From assembly GCA_943735955.1 (NCBI GenBank), contig OX030959.1:8662106-8726105 (forward strand): DNA of 64,000 nt. Reading direction: 5' to 3'. Numbering within the stretch: the first letter of the stretch is position 1; the number at the start of each line of letters is the position of its first letter. Below, one piece after another: positions 45,000 to 59,000 of this stretch. Source of the stretch: Piscicola geometra (Eukaryota > Annelida > Clitellata > Hirudinida > Piscicolidae). A program made the position numbers and the translations under genes. The notes below the pieces were generated by a model. The model was not told where the DNA came from. It saw only the letters and a program-made list of their open reading frames with translations, and searched no databases.

Positions 45000-47790
45000 T
45001 TGTCTAGTCAAGGGCAGCGATCTGCTGCAAAGTATGGAGGGGTCCTAACCAGCATAGACGATCCTGGGGGCTCAATCAGCCAAAAATGCTGGGGGGGGGG
45101 GAAGGTGGGGGCTCAACTTTAGTTGTTAAAAAATAATTATTTACCGCAACTGTTGTGTTTTGCAACATCAATTTTTATGTTTTCTTGCTCTTTTATGATT
45201 GAGTTTTTTTCTAATATTTTGTACAATAAATTTTAAATTTTAATTTCATAAGTAAAATTTCACATTTTTCATTCTATTGTTTATAATCTTTTATTTCCTG
45301 TTCAAATTTAAATTTCTCAAAACAATTTTTCTTCGCTTAGATAATTTTTCCATTTTCTCATTCGATTTTAGTATTTTTATACAAATTTAGTCCTAATTTC
45401 AAGGTGAGAAGATAGTTAATACTTGAATTAATTTTTTATACATTCAAAATAACTTTTAAAAGGTTTCCAATGCTTTTGAAAATCAATGGTGCGTTTTTGC
45501 AACTTTTATTCCTGTTGAAATAAAAAAATGATCCTTTCACTGAAAATGAAGAAGTTTAGAATTTTTTATTTATTTATGAAATTATAAACCAATAAAAATT
45601 AAAATATTTAAAAACAAAAGTTTAAAAAAATTGTTTTTCTAGTTAATAAACGGTTTAACATCTCCCATTTTGTTTGTTTTTTTTCAATCGCGGGTAGGGG
45701 AGGTTATTTTTGACATAAAAAATTAATTTTTGTGTCAAATTTCTTGTATTGTTAGTATTAATTATGTCCTAAATGGACGTTTTGAAATTTTGAAATCGAT
45801 GATTATGTCCCCCCCAGGGGCGCAACCAGCCAAAAATGCTGGGGGGGGGGGCTCAACTTTAGTTTTTTAAAAATAATTATTTAATGCAACTGTTGTGTTT
45901 TTCAACATCAATTTTTATATTTTCTTGCTCTTTTATGACCATGTTTTTTTCAACTATTTTGTACAATAAATTGTAAATTTTAATTTTCTAAGTTAAATTT
46001 CAATTTTTTTCATTTTATTATTTATAATCTTTTATTTCCTGTTCAATTTTTCCTCGCTTAGATAATTTTTCAATTTTCTCATTCGATTTTATTATTGAAT
46101 TAATTTTTTATCTATTTTATTATTGAATTAATTTTTTATATATTCAAAATGACTTTTAAAAGGTTTCCAATGCTTTTAAAAATCAATGGTGCTTTTTCGC
46201 AACATTGACTTAATTAAAAAGCACCATTGATTTCATATGATTTTTATTAAGCCTAGTCATTCATTACAATAGTTATTATAAAAATAATAAAATTATTAAT
46301 TTAATGTTAATGTATTATGAAATTTATAAAATTAAAATTAAAAGTTGAATTTTGTAGATGAATGTTGATTTTTATATTTCGAAAAAGATTCCAAACCGCA
46401 AATGCTTCAAACTTGAAAAGTATTGAAGAAATTATAAATTTTAACCTCTCATAGGTTGATTATAAAACTAAAATAAAGATAACTTTCGTCGTCAATTTCG
46501 TCCTTGAAACAGCACGACAGTTTATGAGTGTGCTGATGTAATTCACTTTAAATAATTTGCTTTTTTGTAATTAAAATAATAATTATTATTATTATAACTA
46601 ATAAAATAATTAGAAGTCATAATTTTATCGAACTATTTGCATTTAAAATTTATTTCTGTTTTAATAAATGTGGTTTGAATCAATTTATTTATGATTTCTT
46701 ACTGCACATTTTGTCCCAATAAAACTTATGAAATATTTTTTTCCAATTTTGCTTGAGTTGTTATTATAACCATATAATGCAAGTCTGCAGTAAATGGGCT
46801 AAATAAAAACTACCTATTATAATTGATAAAGAATTTAGTTAGTTTATTAATGAAAAAAAAGAAAAACTACAAACTAAGTTGCATACTATTCTTAGAGTTA
46901 CGTCATCATTTATAAACTAAGGTAAAAAGTAAAAATAATAAGTTTGATATGAGATCCTAAACAGTCTATAATTTTTGTTAAAATATTTAGTTTCAACTAA
47001 ATTTTGATGTGTTCTCAGTTAAAAAATAATTTTTCGATCAGTTTGTGAAAATCTTTTCATTATTTCATTTACTGGAAGAAGTGCATTTTGGTAGCAGGTA
47101 TTCTCAAACGAGCTTTGCAAACGACGAGCAGATACAGTCGTTCTAAGATGAATTTTAATAAGCCGAAATTTAGAAAATACTCTTTCTACATCTTATGAAG
47201 TAACTGGCAGAGTCAGAGCAACATCGATCATATAATGCAACTCGGTATGAAGGCTTGTGGCTTAAAAGAGTTCTTTCAGTTCGATACATGCAATGAGATC
47301 AGACTGATCTGCACGTAAACTTGATGTGTTGATGTGATTTTGAGCTGTATTTGCACAGTTTCATCATCCTTTCCATGAAGGTTGAATAATTCTGAAAGCT
47401 CGAGAGCTATTTTGTCTATTTGCGTTATTCTTTATATTTGTCATGGTTGGAAAAATTTACATATGAAAAGTGTAAAGATTTAAGAGTGTAGTTAAGGTCT
47501 AGTGGTGCTCTATCTTTTCTCAGAATTTGTGACAAGTTAGTGTTATTTTGGTGGGATTTCTATGTTTTGTGTTGATATATGAAATGTTTTGTGAGATAAA
47601 GACCCGATGGCCGTCCAGAGAAAACATCATTGTTTTATGGCATATTGACAAATTGATTACTCCCCCCCCCTACCAAAAAGACTAATCGATTTTCGAAAAA
47701 TTGTGAGACTCTTCGAATAGGTCTGGGGGGGCTTGAAACCACCTCCCCCTGGTTGTGTTCTCTTCTTTTTTCTTTTAAACACTCTTCTGC
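45000..47790. mobile_element. hAT family B copies, fragmented
   Basis: Two left ends appear (about 45069 and 45819), both with CAGCCAAAAATGCTGGGGGG and GCTCAACTTTAG, collinear with 8130 onward. The second copy runs through the same blocks as 8123-11680, including the minus-strand dimerisation domain (47090-47215), to the right end near 47735 (TAGGTCTGGGGGGGCTTGA). It lacks about 1.7 kb present in the first element. A GGCGATC-MITE fragment precedes it (45002-45062). Confidence 0.82.
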
Positions 47791-47799
47791 TCAACGTTT

Positions 47800-47997
47800 T
47801 GCAGCAGATCGCCGACCCTGGTAATATATGAACATTCTGTTGTATGCCATGGATGACGATTATACTCCTATCAAAACAAGAGTTTGAAAATATTTTTATT
47901 AAAAAAATGTGGGATATCCACATTAAGGTGGACCACCTTTCAACCAAAAAGGGCATTATCCGGACCCCCGGACCCCTCCAGAATCGCCACCCATGCT
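47800..47997. mobile_element. GGCGATC-family MITE fragment
   Basis: GCAGCAGATCGCCGACCCTG at the left and CAGAATCGCCACCCATG at the right, with GTGGACCACC and CCGGACCCCCGGACCC between them. Family features are clear; the boundaries are eroded. Confidence 0.7.
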
Positions 47998-48009
47998 TTT
48001 TAGTTCCAA

Positions 48010-48275
48010 CTAATAGTGATAAACTTGTTTGCTTGAGTAACTGACTAAAATAGGATGTGTGACATTTTCATTTTTTTTCATTTATGGATTCATTTTTTCC
48101 TTTCAATGTGGATTCATTTAATTAATATATTCTGATAAAACTTCCATATTTTCTATTACATTTTTGAAACAAAATAATAAAATTTTTATTTTATACTAAT
48201 ATCAAACCTTTAAAAAAATAGTTTTTAAAATACGATTAACTTTATATTTAACTTTAATTGGAGACAGCTCTACTT
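48010..48275 (+). mobile_element. hAT family A, 3' fragment
   Basis: Opens with the last transposase codons (AACTTGTTTGCTTGAGTAAC) as at 23846-23870 and ends GGAGACAGCTCT. It lies directly upstream of the UFM1 gene. Confidence 0.78.
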
Positions 48276-48315
48276 TTAACCTATATTTCACTTTAAATCT
48301 CTACTTGGAATTAAA

Positions 48316-49103
<788 letters not shown>

Positions 49104-49639
49104 ATAGAAAAAGTTATTTAGAAATTGTAAATTAATTCACATTAAGTAATATTTAAGAAAATTTTCTTTTTTTTCTGAAAAACATTTCATGTTCTCAATA
49201 TTCAGGTTTGTTTTCGCGTTTTTGTGTATATGAAAAATACCTTTGTCACAGGGCTTCTACTTTGGTAACCGACATTTGAGGAGAAGTTCAATGGTCTAAA
49301 TAACCTTCATATGGTTTATGGATAAGCGCAATTTTCACTTATTAAATCTTGTGCTTCATAATTTTGCTCGTCCTATATTTAAGCCACTTTTAAGTTCAGC
49401 ACTGGCGTTTTATGTCTTCTTCAATTTTACTTTTTGAGAAGTCGGCTTATTCAAGTTTGGGTCCCAAAAAAATAAATCTTTGAGAAAGGAGTTTGAAAAA
49501 ATTTAGAACTTCTAATGTTTTAACTACTTTAATTATAAACTTGCTTTTTCCAAAAACTTATTACTTTTAATGATAAAGGACACTAAATATTTATTAATGA
49601 TTAAATAAATAAAATATAAAAAATAATTCCTAGTTATAA
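49104..49639. other. 3' flank of UFM1, AT-rich
   Basis: Presumed 3' UTR and intergenic sequence. AATAAA words occur at about 49471 and 49605. No other gene seen. Confidence 0.45.
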
Positions 49640-49775
49640 TGCGCCAAGGCACGCAACTGAGGCGCCACTCACACGACTTAAGTCGTGAAACACGCCATCG
49701 TATTTACTAGGTATATGATAGCTCACGGTTGGCTGAACAGGGATTCGAACTGGCGACCTCTAAGTTGCAGATCCA
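49640..49775 (-). mobile_element. SINE family 1, copy 6
   Basis: Reverse-strand reading: AACTTAGAGGTCGCCAGTTC (B box), AATCCCTGTTCAGCCAACC, GTGAGCTATCATATACCTAG, CACGACTTAAGTCGTGTGAG and GGCGCCTCAGTTGCGTGCCT. Confidence 0.85.
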
Positions 49776-50053
49776 AATGAGCACGAAATAGAAGTTTTTG
49801 GAAATGAGTTATTAATGTTTTTAATAGATTTCTTGAGCAGGTTTTGAAATTTTGAGTTCTAAAAAGATTTCTTTTTTAGTGAAAATGTGCAAGCTAGAAA
49901 AGAGTTTGAAAGGGGGAAATAAAGTGCTGCATTTTTGCTTCAACAAATGTCGATTTGCCCTCTTCCGAATAGGAACAAATATTTTGAAAGCGTACATCAA
50001 AGTATTCACAAAAAACTTAAAAAACGTCATTTGGAGGATATTTCGCTTCTCCC

Positions 50054-53000
50054 TCATGGGACCGAATAGGCGGGGTTGATGATCAAGAGGGAAGCGCTCT
50101 TCTTTACTTGCTTGTCGTTTGTCGACTCAGAACCCGAGGCAGCTTTCTTCTCTCTGTCATCCACCACCTTTCCAGCCCGATCAAACACTCTTTTTTCTGG
50201 CTCACTGAAAACTTCACTATCGGCTTCTTCGCTCTTCTCGCAAACATCTTCTTCGACACTGATCTCAACACCACACCGCCTCAATGCATCTTTCTTGCTT
50301 CCCAGCTCCTTCGCAATCTGCGCACGCTCCAACTTTTTCTTTTTTACGTGTTTTCTCCACGCTATCTGGATAAGTTTGGCGCAAAAGATTTCTCGTTGTC
50401 TCTGCGACGTGCTCGTAGAGGCTGCGTAGTTTTTCTTTCCGGAACCTTTCTTCACGTCTCCCAACTCTCTAGCCGCGTCCTTTGAAAATGATAGGTAATT
50501 TGCAGTCTATTTACCTCAATATGAATTCTGTGAAACCCATCCCCCAATTTCCCTTCACTTATAAAACTAATGTTTGTGCCGAAAATTCCAAAATTAAAAT
50601 AGTTCACAAATCAAATTAAACACTTTCACACCAATCTTTTCCCACCATTTCCTAACTTTAGAAATAGACGAACTCACAACCCTTTCACCACCCTTCTCTT
50701 TTACGCCACGTTAACAACCTTAGAGGTGCCGAGGTAGTGTTTGGCTAGGCAGTCAAGGATGTCGACACAATGCACCTGGTCTCCGTCGCAAATAGGGATG
50801 TCGAGGTGGATGATGCTGAAGTAGTTTGGGATGGGAATTCCCAGAGGCGGTTCCAACTTGTCCAAAAAGTCGGAGAGCTGATCAAGCTTTATGTATCCCG
50901 TGGCGTTTTCATCAAAGCGCTCCCACGACTGTTTTTGTTGGAAACCAAGTAGAGAAGGAAATTAAGATTCGGTAAGTAGGTGAGTGTACTAGGAAAGCAA
51001 TTTTATAAAAAGTATCAAACAACCACAATAACTACATGGACGGAACAGACTTGTAACCACAGTTGAAAAAAACAAGAAAATGCACTGCAACAACGACAAA
51101 AGCATCCGCAAACACTGCACCTCATAGTACATGTCGATGTCGTCCTGAGTCAAGCCTCTCTGGACGTCTTCCGTCGCCTGCGAGAAGTTCTCGAGGATGA
51201 CTGCGATGTACATGTTGATGATGACCAGGAAGCTGATGATCAGGTACGTCACCAAGTAGGCCACCGCAATGCCGCCCCTGCCGCAGTTGCCACGCGATTG
51301 CTCATTTCCGTTTCTGAGAAGAAAGGTTTTATGCTGTCTATTTGGTTGGCGCCCGTATAATATGAGCGTTTGGATTAATGTGAAAAGTAAAAATATTCAG
51401 AGTCGTGATTTTGAAATAATTATTTAAAGTTTTGAATGAAGTTGAAGACTTGAGGTTGGGGTCGCAGTAGGGCTCTTCGATCTGCAGAGCTTCTAGGACT
51501 CCGTTCCACCCAGCAGAAGTGGCTGTCTGGAAGAGGATGAGAAGGCCTCGGTAAACAGTCTCAAAGTTGAACATGTCGTCGATTCCATTGGTGTACTTGA
51601 CGTCCATGAAAAAGGACATGCCGAAGACGGCGTAGATGAACATGATGAGGAAGAGGAGGAGGCCAATGTTGAAGAGGGCAGGCATCGAGACCGCCAAAGA
51701 GAAAAGGAGGGTCCTGATTCCTTTGGCACTCTTCACAAGCCTCAGGATGCGACCGACTCGGAAGACCCGGATCACCCTGATCAGGGTTGGAGACACCAGG
51801 TGCTTGCGAACGAAATTGATCAGTGCCAATCCTGTTCAACGTTAGTAGGCTTAGTCAACAGAAATCAAGTTAATATTATAAAATAACGTAAGATACCACA
51901 TTGATTAGACCCATAATGTTCAAAGACCATAATTTGTTGAAAATTAATTTATTTTTGAGCCCTTAGTTCGGACATAAATTTTGAAGACGAGAAGGTTTAT
52001 GGTTGTAATTATGGCGAACAATATTTCCGTAAAATACCAATATATTTGTACACTTTTTAATCTTTGTTTTTTCAAATGTACGAAAGTATAAATATTTTTT
52101 CAACTAATTGAAAAAAATTATAAATTGATAGATATAGAAGTATTTTGCTTATTTGTCTTTTTATTCCCAGTTAAACTAAATTAGTCATAACATTATAAAA
52201 ATTCAGTTACGAGTATTATCATGTTCGCCATAATTACCACCAAAGACATTTAAGTTGTTAACATTTATATTCTAACCAAGGGCCTGAAAAACAACTATTT
52301 TTTCGAAAAATAATGATGTTTGAACATTATGGGTGTCCGAACAATCTGTTTTTTACGATAATCCTCGAAACTGAATTTTAATGATGACTGACTAAGTAAA
52401 TAGAAAGACCAATGAGCAAAAAATTTACATATTACAAAAATTATTTGGTTTAATTAGTCTAAAGATAGTTATATTTTCGTAAATTTGAAAAACCGATTAT
52501 TTAAAAATTTGCGGTTATATTGGTATTTTAAGGAATATAGAGTAAAATGCAGATTCACCTAGAATAGATATGATGACGACAGTGAAGTCGAAAACGTTCC
52601 ACGGGTACTTGAAGTAGTAGATGCGGTAGGCCATCAGCTTGAGGACACACTCGAGTGTGAAGATGGCCACAAAGAATTGGTTTGTGTAGTCCAAGAACTC
52701 ATCCAGCTCCTGAATGGTGATGGAAAACTTTATTTTAAATGCCTTTTCGATCCATAATGAATTATCAAGATTATATGGATGATTATAATGAGGATTCACT
52801 AGGAAAATGAACGATGAATTAATGACCTGGTCCTGGTTGTGGTGTTCGATTGCCATGCAGATCATGTTGAGGACGATGATGAACATAATGGCGATGTCGA
52901 AATTCTCGTTCGAGACCAGCTTGAAGAAGAACAACTGACACTTCAGCTGTATTCATGAGTGTAGAGATCCGCTATGAGTTTAAATCGATTTAGAATACGT

Positions 53001-56000
53001 ATGAAAAGATGTAGAATAATATTTCGCTACATTTCTCATGGAGGTTACAAATATTTGTGGTCGAAAGAATAGAACATCAAACTGGCTCGCACTTTAGGCT
53101 TGGGCACAGGCTTCTGAGGCTGCTTTGAGCCCAGTTTCTTCATAGCATTGTAGTACCTTTTTTGATCCTCCGTCAAAAACATGTCCAGAGACCCACCTGC
53201 CTGTGTTTCAAAGACTTTCATTTTTGTATAATAATAACAATTTCATTTAGTTTTTTGATTGAGGCTCATTAATTTTTTTAATTGTAAATATAATGCAATA
53301 CATCATTTCACACAACCTCGCAAAAGTATCACAAGCCTCATGCTTACCCTTCTCTTCTGCATGTTGAAATTGTCGATGATGACGCCGATGAATAGGTTCA
53401 GTGTGAAGAAGGAGCCGAATACGATGAAAGCAACAAAGTACAAGTACATCAGAGGTCTGTTTTCAAAGGATGGCTGTTCCCCTTTCTGGTAGTGACGAAG
53501 TAGTTGATTGAACTAAAGAGAAATAGAGGTATTTGGTAGGACAATAAAAAATTCAAATATTTTCTGAAATGAAATTTATAAATTCACTCCAATTCTTCTT
53601 GAGCATACAGATTTTTCAAAAGAATTATGCAGAGCATAATTTCAAACACAAATAAGCATACCTCTGTCATGTCAGTAGCATATCTCATCAAGTCAATCCA
53701 TCCTTTGAAAGTGGCCTGGCGAGAATTTGTCTCAAATCAATAAATCGCAAAAAAAGTTTATTTTATGACCACTATTAAAGAGTTTAGTTTCCTTCTCCCA
53801 TTCTCTTGCTCACCACTTGGAAGAGCGCCAGATACGCAGTAAAGACGTTATCGAAGTTCACTTTTGGCTTGTACCACGTGAGGTTGTGCTGCAAACACTC
53901 AAATCGGTTCTTGATCAGCGACAAATTCACGAAGACGTTCTGGTCGTCGTTTTGGCAGAAGTCGAACTTGCCAGCGAAGAGCGTGACGCCCATGATGGAG
54001 AAGATGAGCCAAAAGACGAGGCAAACCAGCAAGACGTTGAAGATGGCTGGGATAGCCTGGAAGAGAGCGTTCACGACCACCTGTCAACCGGAAAATTGTT
54101 TCTATCGTTACTTTCAACTCACTGAAACAACTATTCAGTTTCGCGAATTTTACAAAAAGAAATATTTTTCTAATAAACTTTTATATTCCCGAAAATAATG
54201 TAGAATAAAGGCAAACATATAAGGAAACGAACCCTCATTCCTTCCCAACGAGAGACAGCTTTGAGGGGCCTGAGAGCTCGGAGGGTTCTGAGGGCCTTGA
54301 AAGTGATCATGTTCGACAAGCCTGCGCCTTCCGCTGCCTCTCCCACTAAAGACACCTTAGAAGGGTTGAAGTCAGTTTGAGAAAATATTTTTTTTAATGG
54401 GTTGAGCTGTTTAAATAAAAAAGACTTCCAAAAGACTTATCAACGCACCACAACGATTATGAAGTCGAGCCAACACCAGGCGTTGTTGAAGTAGTGGATG
54501 GGTCCGTGAGCCGTGAGTTTGAGCATTAGTTCCATCGTGAAGGCCACCGTGAAGATTTTGTCTAGGTTGTTCAGAACTGATTGGAGCATCGGGTTCGTTC
54601 GAATCGACTTGTCTTCCAGCGCCTGCATGTATGCAAAGTATAAATTTAATAGTGTAATGAAGAAATAGCAAAAAAATAGGCAAAATGTAAGAGTAAAATA
54701 TTTAAAAACACAAAAATTCTCAAAAAATGCATTAAAAACCACTTGTTTTGTGAAAAAAGTGGATAACGAACGAGAGTGAGACTGCTGAAAAGGATGATAA
54801 CGATGATGAAGCATTCGAAAAGCTTGTGTTCCACCAAGATCTTGCAGTAGCAGCGGAACGACCACCACCTCCTGCCCAGACTCGTGCCCATCAGAGCTGT
54901 CCAGACTCCTCAGAAGCGGTGGAGTGGATGTGGGGAATAAGATGGGATGAAGTGGATGTGGGGAATGAGATGGGATGGAGTGGATGTGGGGAATAAGATG
55001 GGATGGGGTGGATGTGGGGAAGAAGATTTAGTATATAGATTCGAGTGAACCAACTGTGCCTGAAAAAGCACTTCCTCGGACAGCAGTCGTCAGGGAAGTT
55101 GACGTAGACGACCTTGACTTCCTTGATGTTGGGTCCGTACAAAAGACTCAAGTCGCTCTGGGAAGACCCGCTCAGAGAAGAATAAGTGGTGCCGAGACTG
55201 GAGAGGTCTGATGCTGAAGAGAAGGAGGAAGATGACGGTGATGATGACGATGTTGATCGTGCAAGTGGTTGTTCGTTGGCAATCTGTGATGGGTCATAGG
55301 CTTCAAATTGCTTTTATGGAAGAGTTTAAAATCAAATTTTCGAATTCCTCAAACCTTGTTGTTTTCGATGTCGAGGATGCAGTAGTTGGAGCTGTCATTC
55401 ATGCTCAGCTTCAGGACTTGGGTGTTGAGGCTGTGTGAAGGGGTCACTTGTTTGTCTGCTTTTTTCTCTTTCTTGTCTTTTCTTTTCCAATTACAAGTTT
55501 TTCTCACTTTTGAAACAAGTTAATGGTTAGAATTGAAATCTTCAAAAAGATATTGTAATTGAATGGTTTTTTTATAAAGATAAGAGACTAACTTGATCGA
55601 AAAATTCAAATATCAAAAAAATGAACCATGAAAACCATTTGTTTTATTTTACCTTTAGCTTCAAAAAGCCTGGCTTTGTAGAAGAGAAAGTTGAAGAACC
55701 GGATCACCCTCTCGATGGCTTGCTGCAACTTGGTCACTTCTAGGGACTCCGAGGGGTCGTTGGTGGACTGGCAGGCCGTGAAGGAACTCAACAACAACGC
55801 CAAAAAGAGATTCAATATCTGGAAAAATTGCATTATTCTAAGTTGAAATTAAACTAAACTGATCAATAGTCATTGCATTTGTTGAGGATAATCAGTTGGA
55901 ATCTTCTCTATTTATAATCTTCATTTTCACAACTAGCCAAAAATACTTTTCCCACATTGAACGTCATGAGACTTTCCTCACCACGAGATTCCCGATGATC

Positions 56001-59000
56001 ATGGTGAGCATGAAGAATGGCAGACAGGCCACCACCTTGGAGCATCTCATGCAGTCCCACATCGACTCTATCCACTCACCGCACAACACTCTGTGAGTGG
56101 GTGAGGGCGTAGATGAGAGGTCAGAAATCTAAAGGAAAAAGCACATAAGTGAGAAATTGATTGAACACGAGGTTAGTGGCAACAGCAACAGAGAGTGTAA
56201 TTCATCTATAAAAAAAATAAAACAGCCTCGTTAGATGCCTGTTAAGAATCCGTCTGCTTTGATAAGCCTAAAAAGAGGAATCAGTGGTTAATCGAATTGA
56301 TGTTCACTTGGGAAGAGCAAGCAGTAAAAGAGTAGAGGTGGATCAACAAGGATGTAGCTTGTACTCCAGATGAGTTCTGCGGCGTTCTTCTATAGCTGGA
56401 GTGAGTGTGAAGAGGTGGGCTTTAAAACAATCGCTGATTTTGTTTAGCCTCTTTCCAAAGACTTTGGACGCAGCCATGTAAACCGTTTCCCTGATATGGT
56501 CCCAGCGTTCTTTGGCTGTTCCAGCAGAAGGTTTTAGGTTGAACTGTTCCAAGAGATCTTGGTTGAACTTTGCCACTTTGTCTGGGTGGTTTGTTTTGCT
56601 CCCATCGATTCGGGGTTTTCCTTCAGGCCTGTGCCGGTGAACTTTCTTGGGCTGGAGTCTCAGTTTGCAACAGACCAGAGAATGATTGGTATCACAATCA
56701 GCGCTGTAATAGATGCGAGTATGCTGTAGACTTTTCAAAGAAGATTGCCGGATGATGATCAGGTCGAGCTGGTGCCAGTGCTTAGATCGTGGGTGTCTCC
56801 ACGAAACTTTATGCTGTGGTTTCGTCTGAAAAAAAGTTTTGGTGATGCTAAGATTGTGATATGAGCACATCTCCAAGAGACGATGTCCATTTTCATTCAT
56901 CTTTCCGACACCAAATTTACCAAGACATGGAGACCAAGAGTAATGATCATCTCCCACTCTTGCATTAAAGTCACCCAGCAGTATTAGTTGTTCTTCTTTA
57001 GGGATTTTGTTGAGAAGCGAATCTAGCTGGTCATAGAAGTCGTCTTGGAATCACTCGTTGCGTTAAGGGTTGGTGCATAGGCACTGATGAGGTTGACTGG
57101 CCCTGAAGTGGTTTGAAGACGGAGTGAAAAAAGTCTTTCAGTTCCTCTTTGCAAGGTTTTATCTTTCCCAGCAGATGATTCCGGACAGCAAAACCAACGC
57201 CATATTCTCTGTTGTGCTCAGCACTTTTCCCTTGCTAAAAGAATGTGAAATCTTTTTTTCTAAGACTTGCAAAATCAGCTAGCCGAGTATCTTGCAGTGT
57301 GGGAATGTCGACCTGGAGTCTCACGAGTTCATCGTTGATAACTGCAGTCTTTCGGGCATCACTGATCATCTGGAGGTCTTGAGATAGCTCTGGTGTGAGT
57401 GTTCTCACATTCCAGGTGCCCAGTTTTAAAGCAAGTGTTTTTGTTTTGTTTTTGTTCTTGTTCGCGGGTACATAATAAGTCTGCTTGTCGAGTGTTGCAG
57501 CACTCTGAGCCGATACGCACCCAGTAGGACAGGCAAACTGTGATGGAACAACACCTATTTGACTGGGGGCTGCCCAGCTTGAGGCGGGCGGTAGTTGTAA
57601 ATAAGACATGGCGATCTTTCCCACCGTCGGAAGTAACCCCTGGCGCCATATGAAACATATGACTTATAAACGGTAAACTGCTACTTCCCGTGTTTTTTCA
57701 ACGCTTTCAGCGAAGTTGGAGTGACCTCTCCAGGGCGTAAGCCTGGGCAAAATACTATGGGAGGTAAGTTGTAGCCCATGCAGCAGACCCCCCTTCTCCA
57801 CGCTTGATGGTGAGTCTAAGGAAAAGGCAAAGCCGATACATCTTGAAACCACCAGCGTCGCAGAAGTTGCCGGAATGACTTTGTGAGCAAAGTTAAGCCG
57901 CCTTAGGGACTCCGACTCCGGATTTGAAATGAGAGTTGACTTCCTTAGCCTTTGATTAGCCAAAACCTAGCCTGCAAGGCAGCAGGACCGTAACCCTGGC
58001 TGGGAGACTGAAGGGGTAATAGCACTTGTACAAGGTGCTTCCTTGGACAAGTGGTAGAGCGAGGATGTCCTACTTGCCCCTACCCACTGCTCCTAGGTTG
58101 GTCGTTGACACTAAAAATGTGTTCATTCGTCCTTTGTCAGTTTTTGATCTTCATTCTGTTGGGTAGCCCAGATACCCTCCACACCAAAGAGTCCGATTCA
58201 TCGTGACAAGATGGTGGGAGGTTCAGTTTAGTCGCCGATCACCCGACCACGACACAGGTTGTACTAGGTTACGTATACTAGTAGCAGGTTCTTAACAGAA
58301 TCTGATCTGACCGAGATATCAAAAGATAAGACTCTTGTGTCATAGGTGGTCTTGAAGCACGTTCGGGTTTACGCCACGTTAATAATCTTTGGTTAGCGGC
58401 TGCCATTTTGGCAGCCGCTCAAATAAATTAGTAGAATACACGGTTTTGGGTATAATATATTGAAATTTTAGAATCTTAAGTCTAAATAAAAATTAAATTT
58501 AATTAATTAGAATGTTTTTTGTGTGAATGTTGGTTGTTTTGACTCTGTCGAGAATGGCCGCAGCAGACCAAGATGGCCGCATGGAATCAAGTGAGCGGCG
58601 ACATAAAGGAGAAAGCCTTCTATAGCAGCAACAGTACCAGTTTTGGCAAAGACTTCTCCTTCACCCTCTTTCGCAGCCTCGGCACCAGTGGCAAGACAGA
58701 AAATTGAGATGAATGATGATTGTGTTTTGAGGTTTTGATGATGATGTGGTGATGATTGTGCTGTGGTATGAGTGTTGGTACTGTAGTGATGATTGAATTT
58801 TTTATTTATGGTGATAGTGATTTTTTGGCAGTGATCGTCATGGTGGTGTGGGGGAGGTTGGATTATTGAGGTTGATTGTTTGTTTATATATATATATCTA
58901 AATTTATATATATAAATAAATTGGTAGTGGTCTAAAAACCGTTTTATTTAACAAGTTTATTTGAAGAGCGCCTTTGTTCACTTAGTAAAGGGCGCTATAA

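Noticed and set aside
50770..50952. Plus-strand gene overlapping the channel C terminus
   Set aside because: Shadow of the minus-strand EF-hand-like exon 50928-50719.
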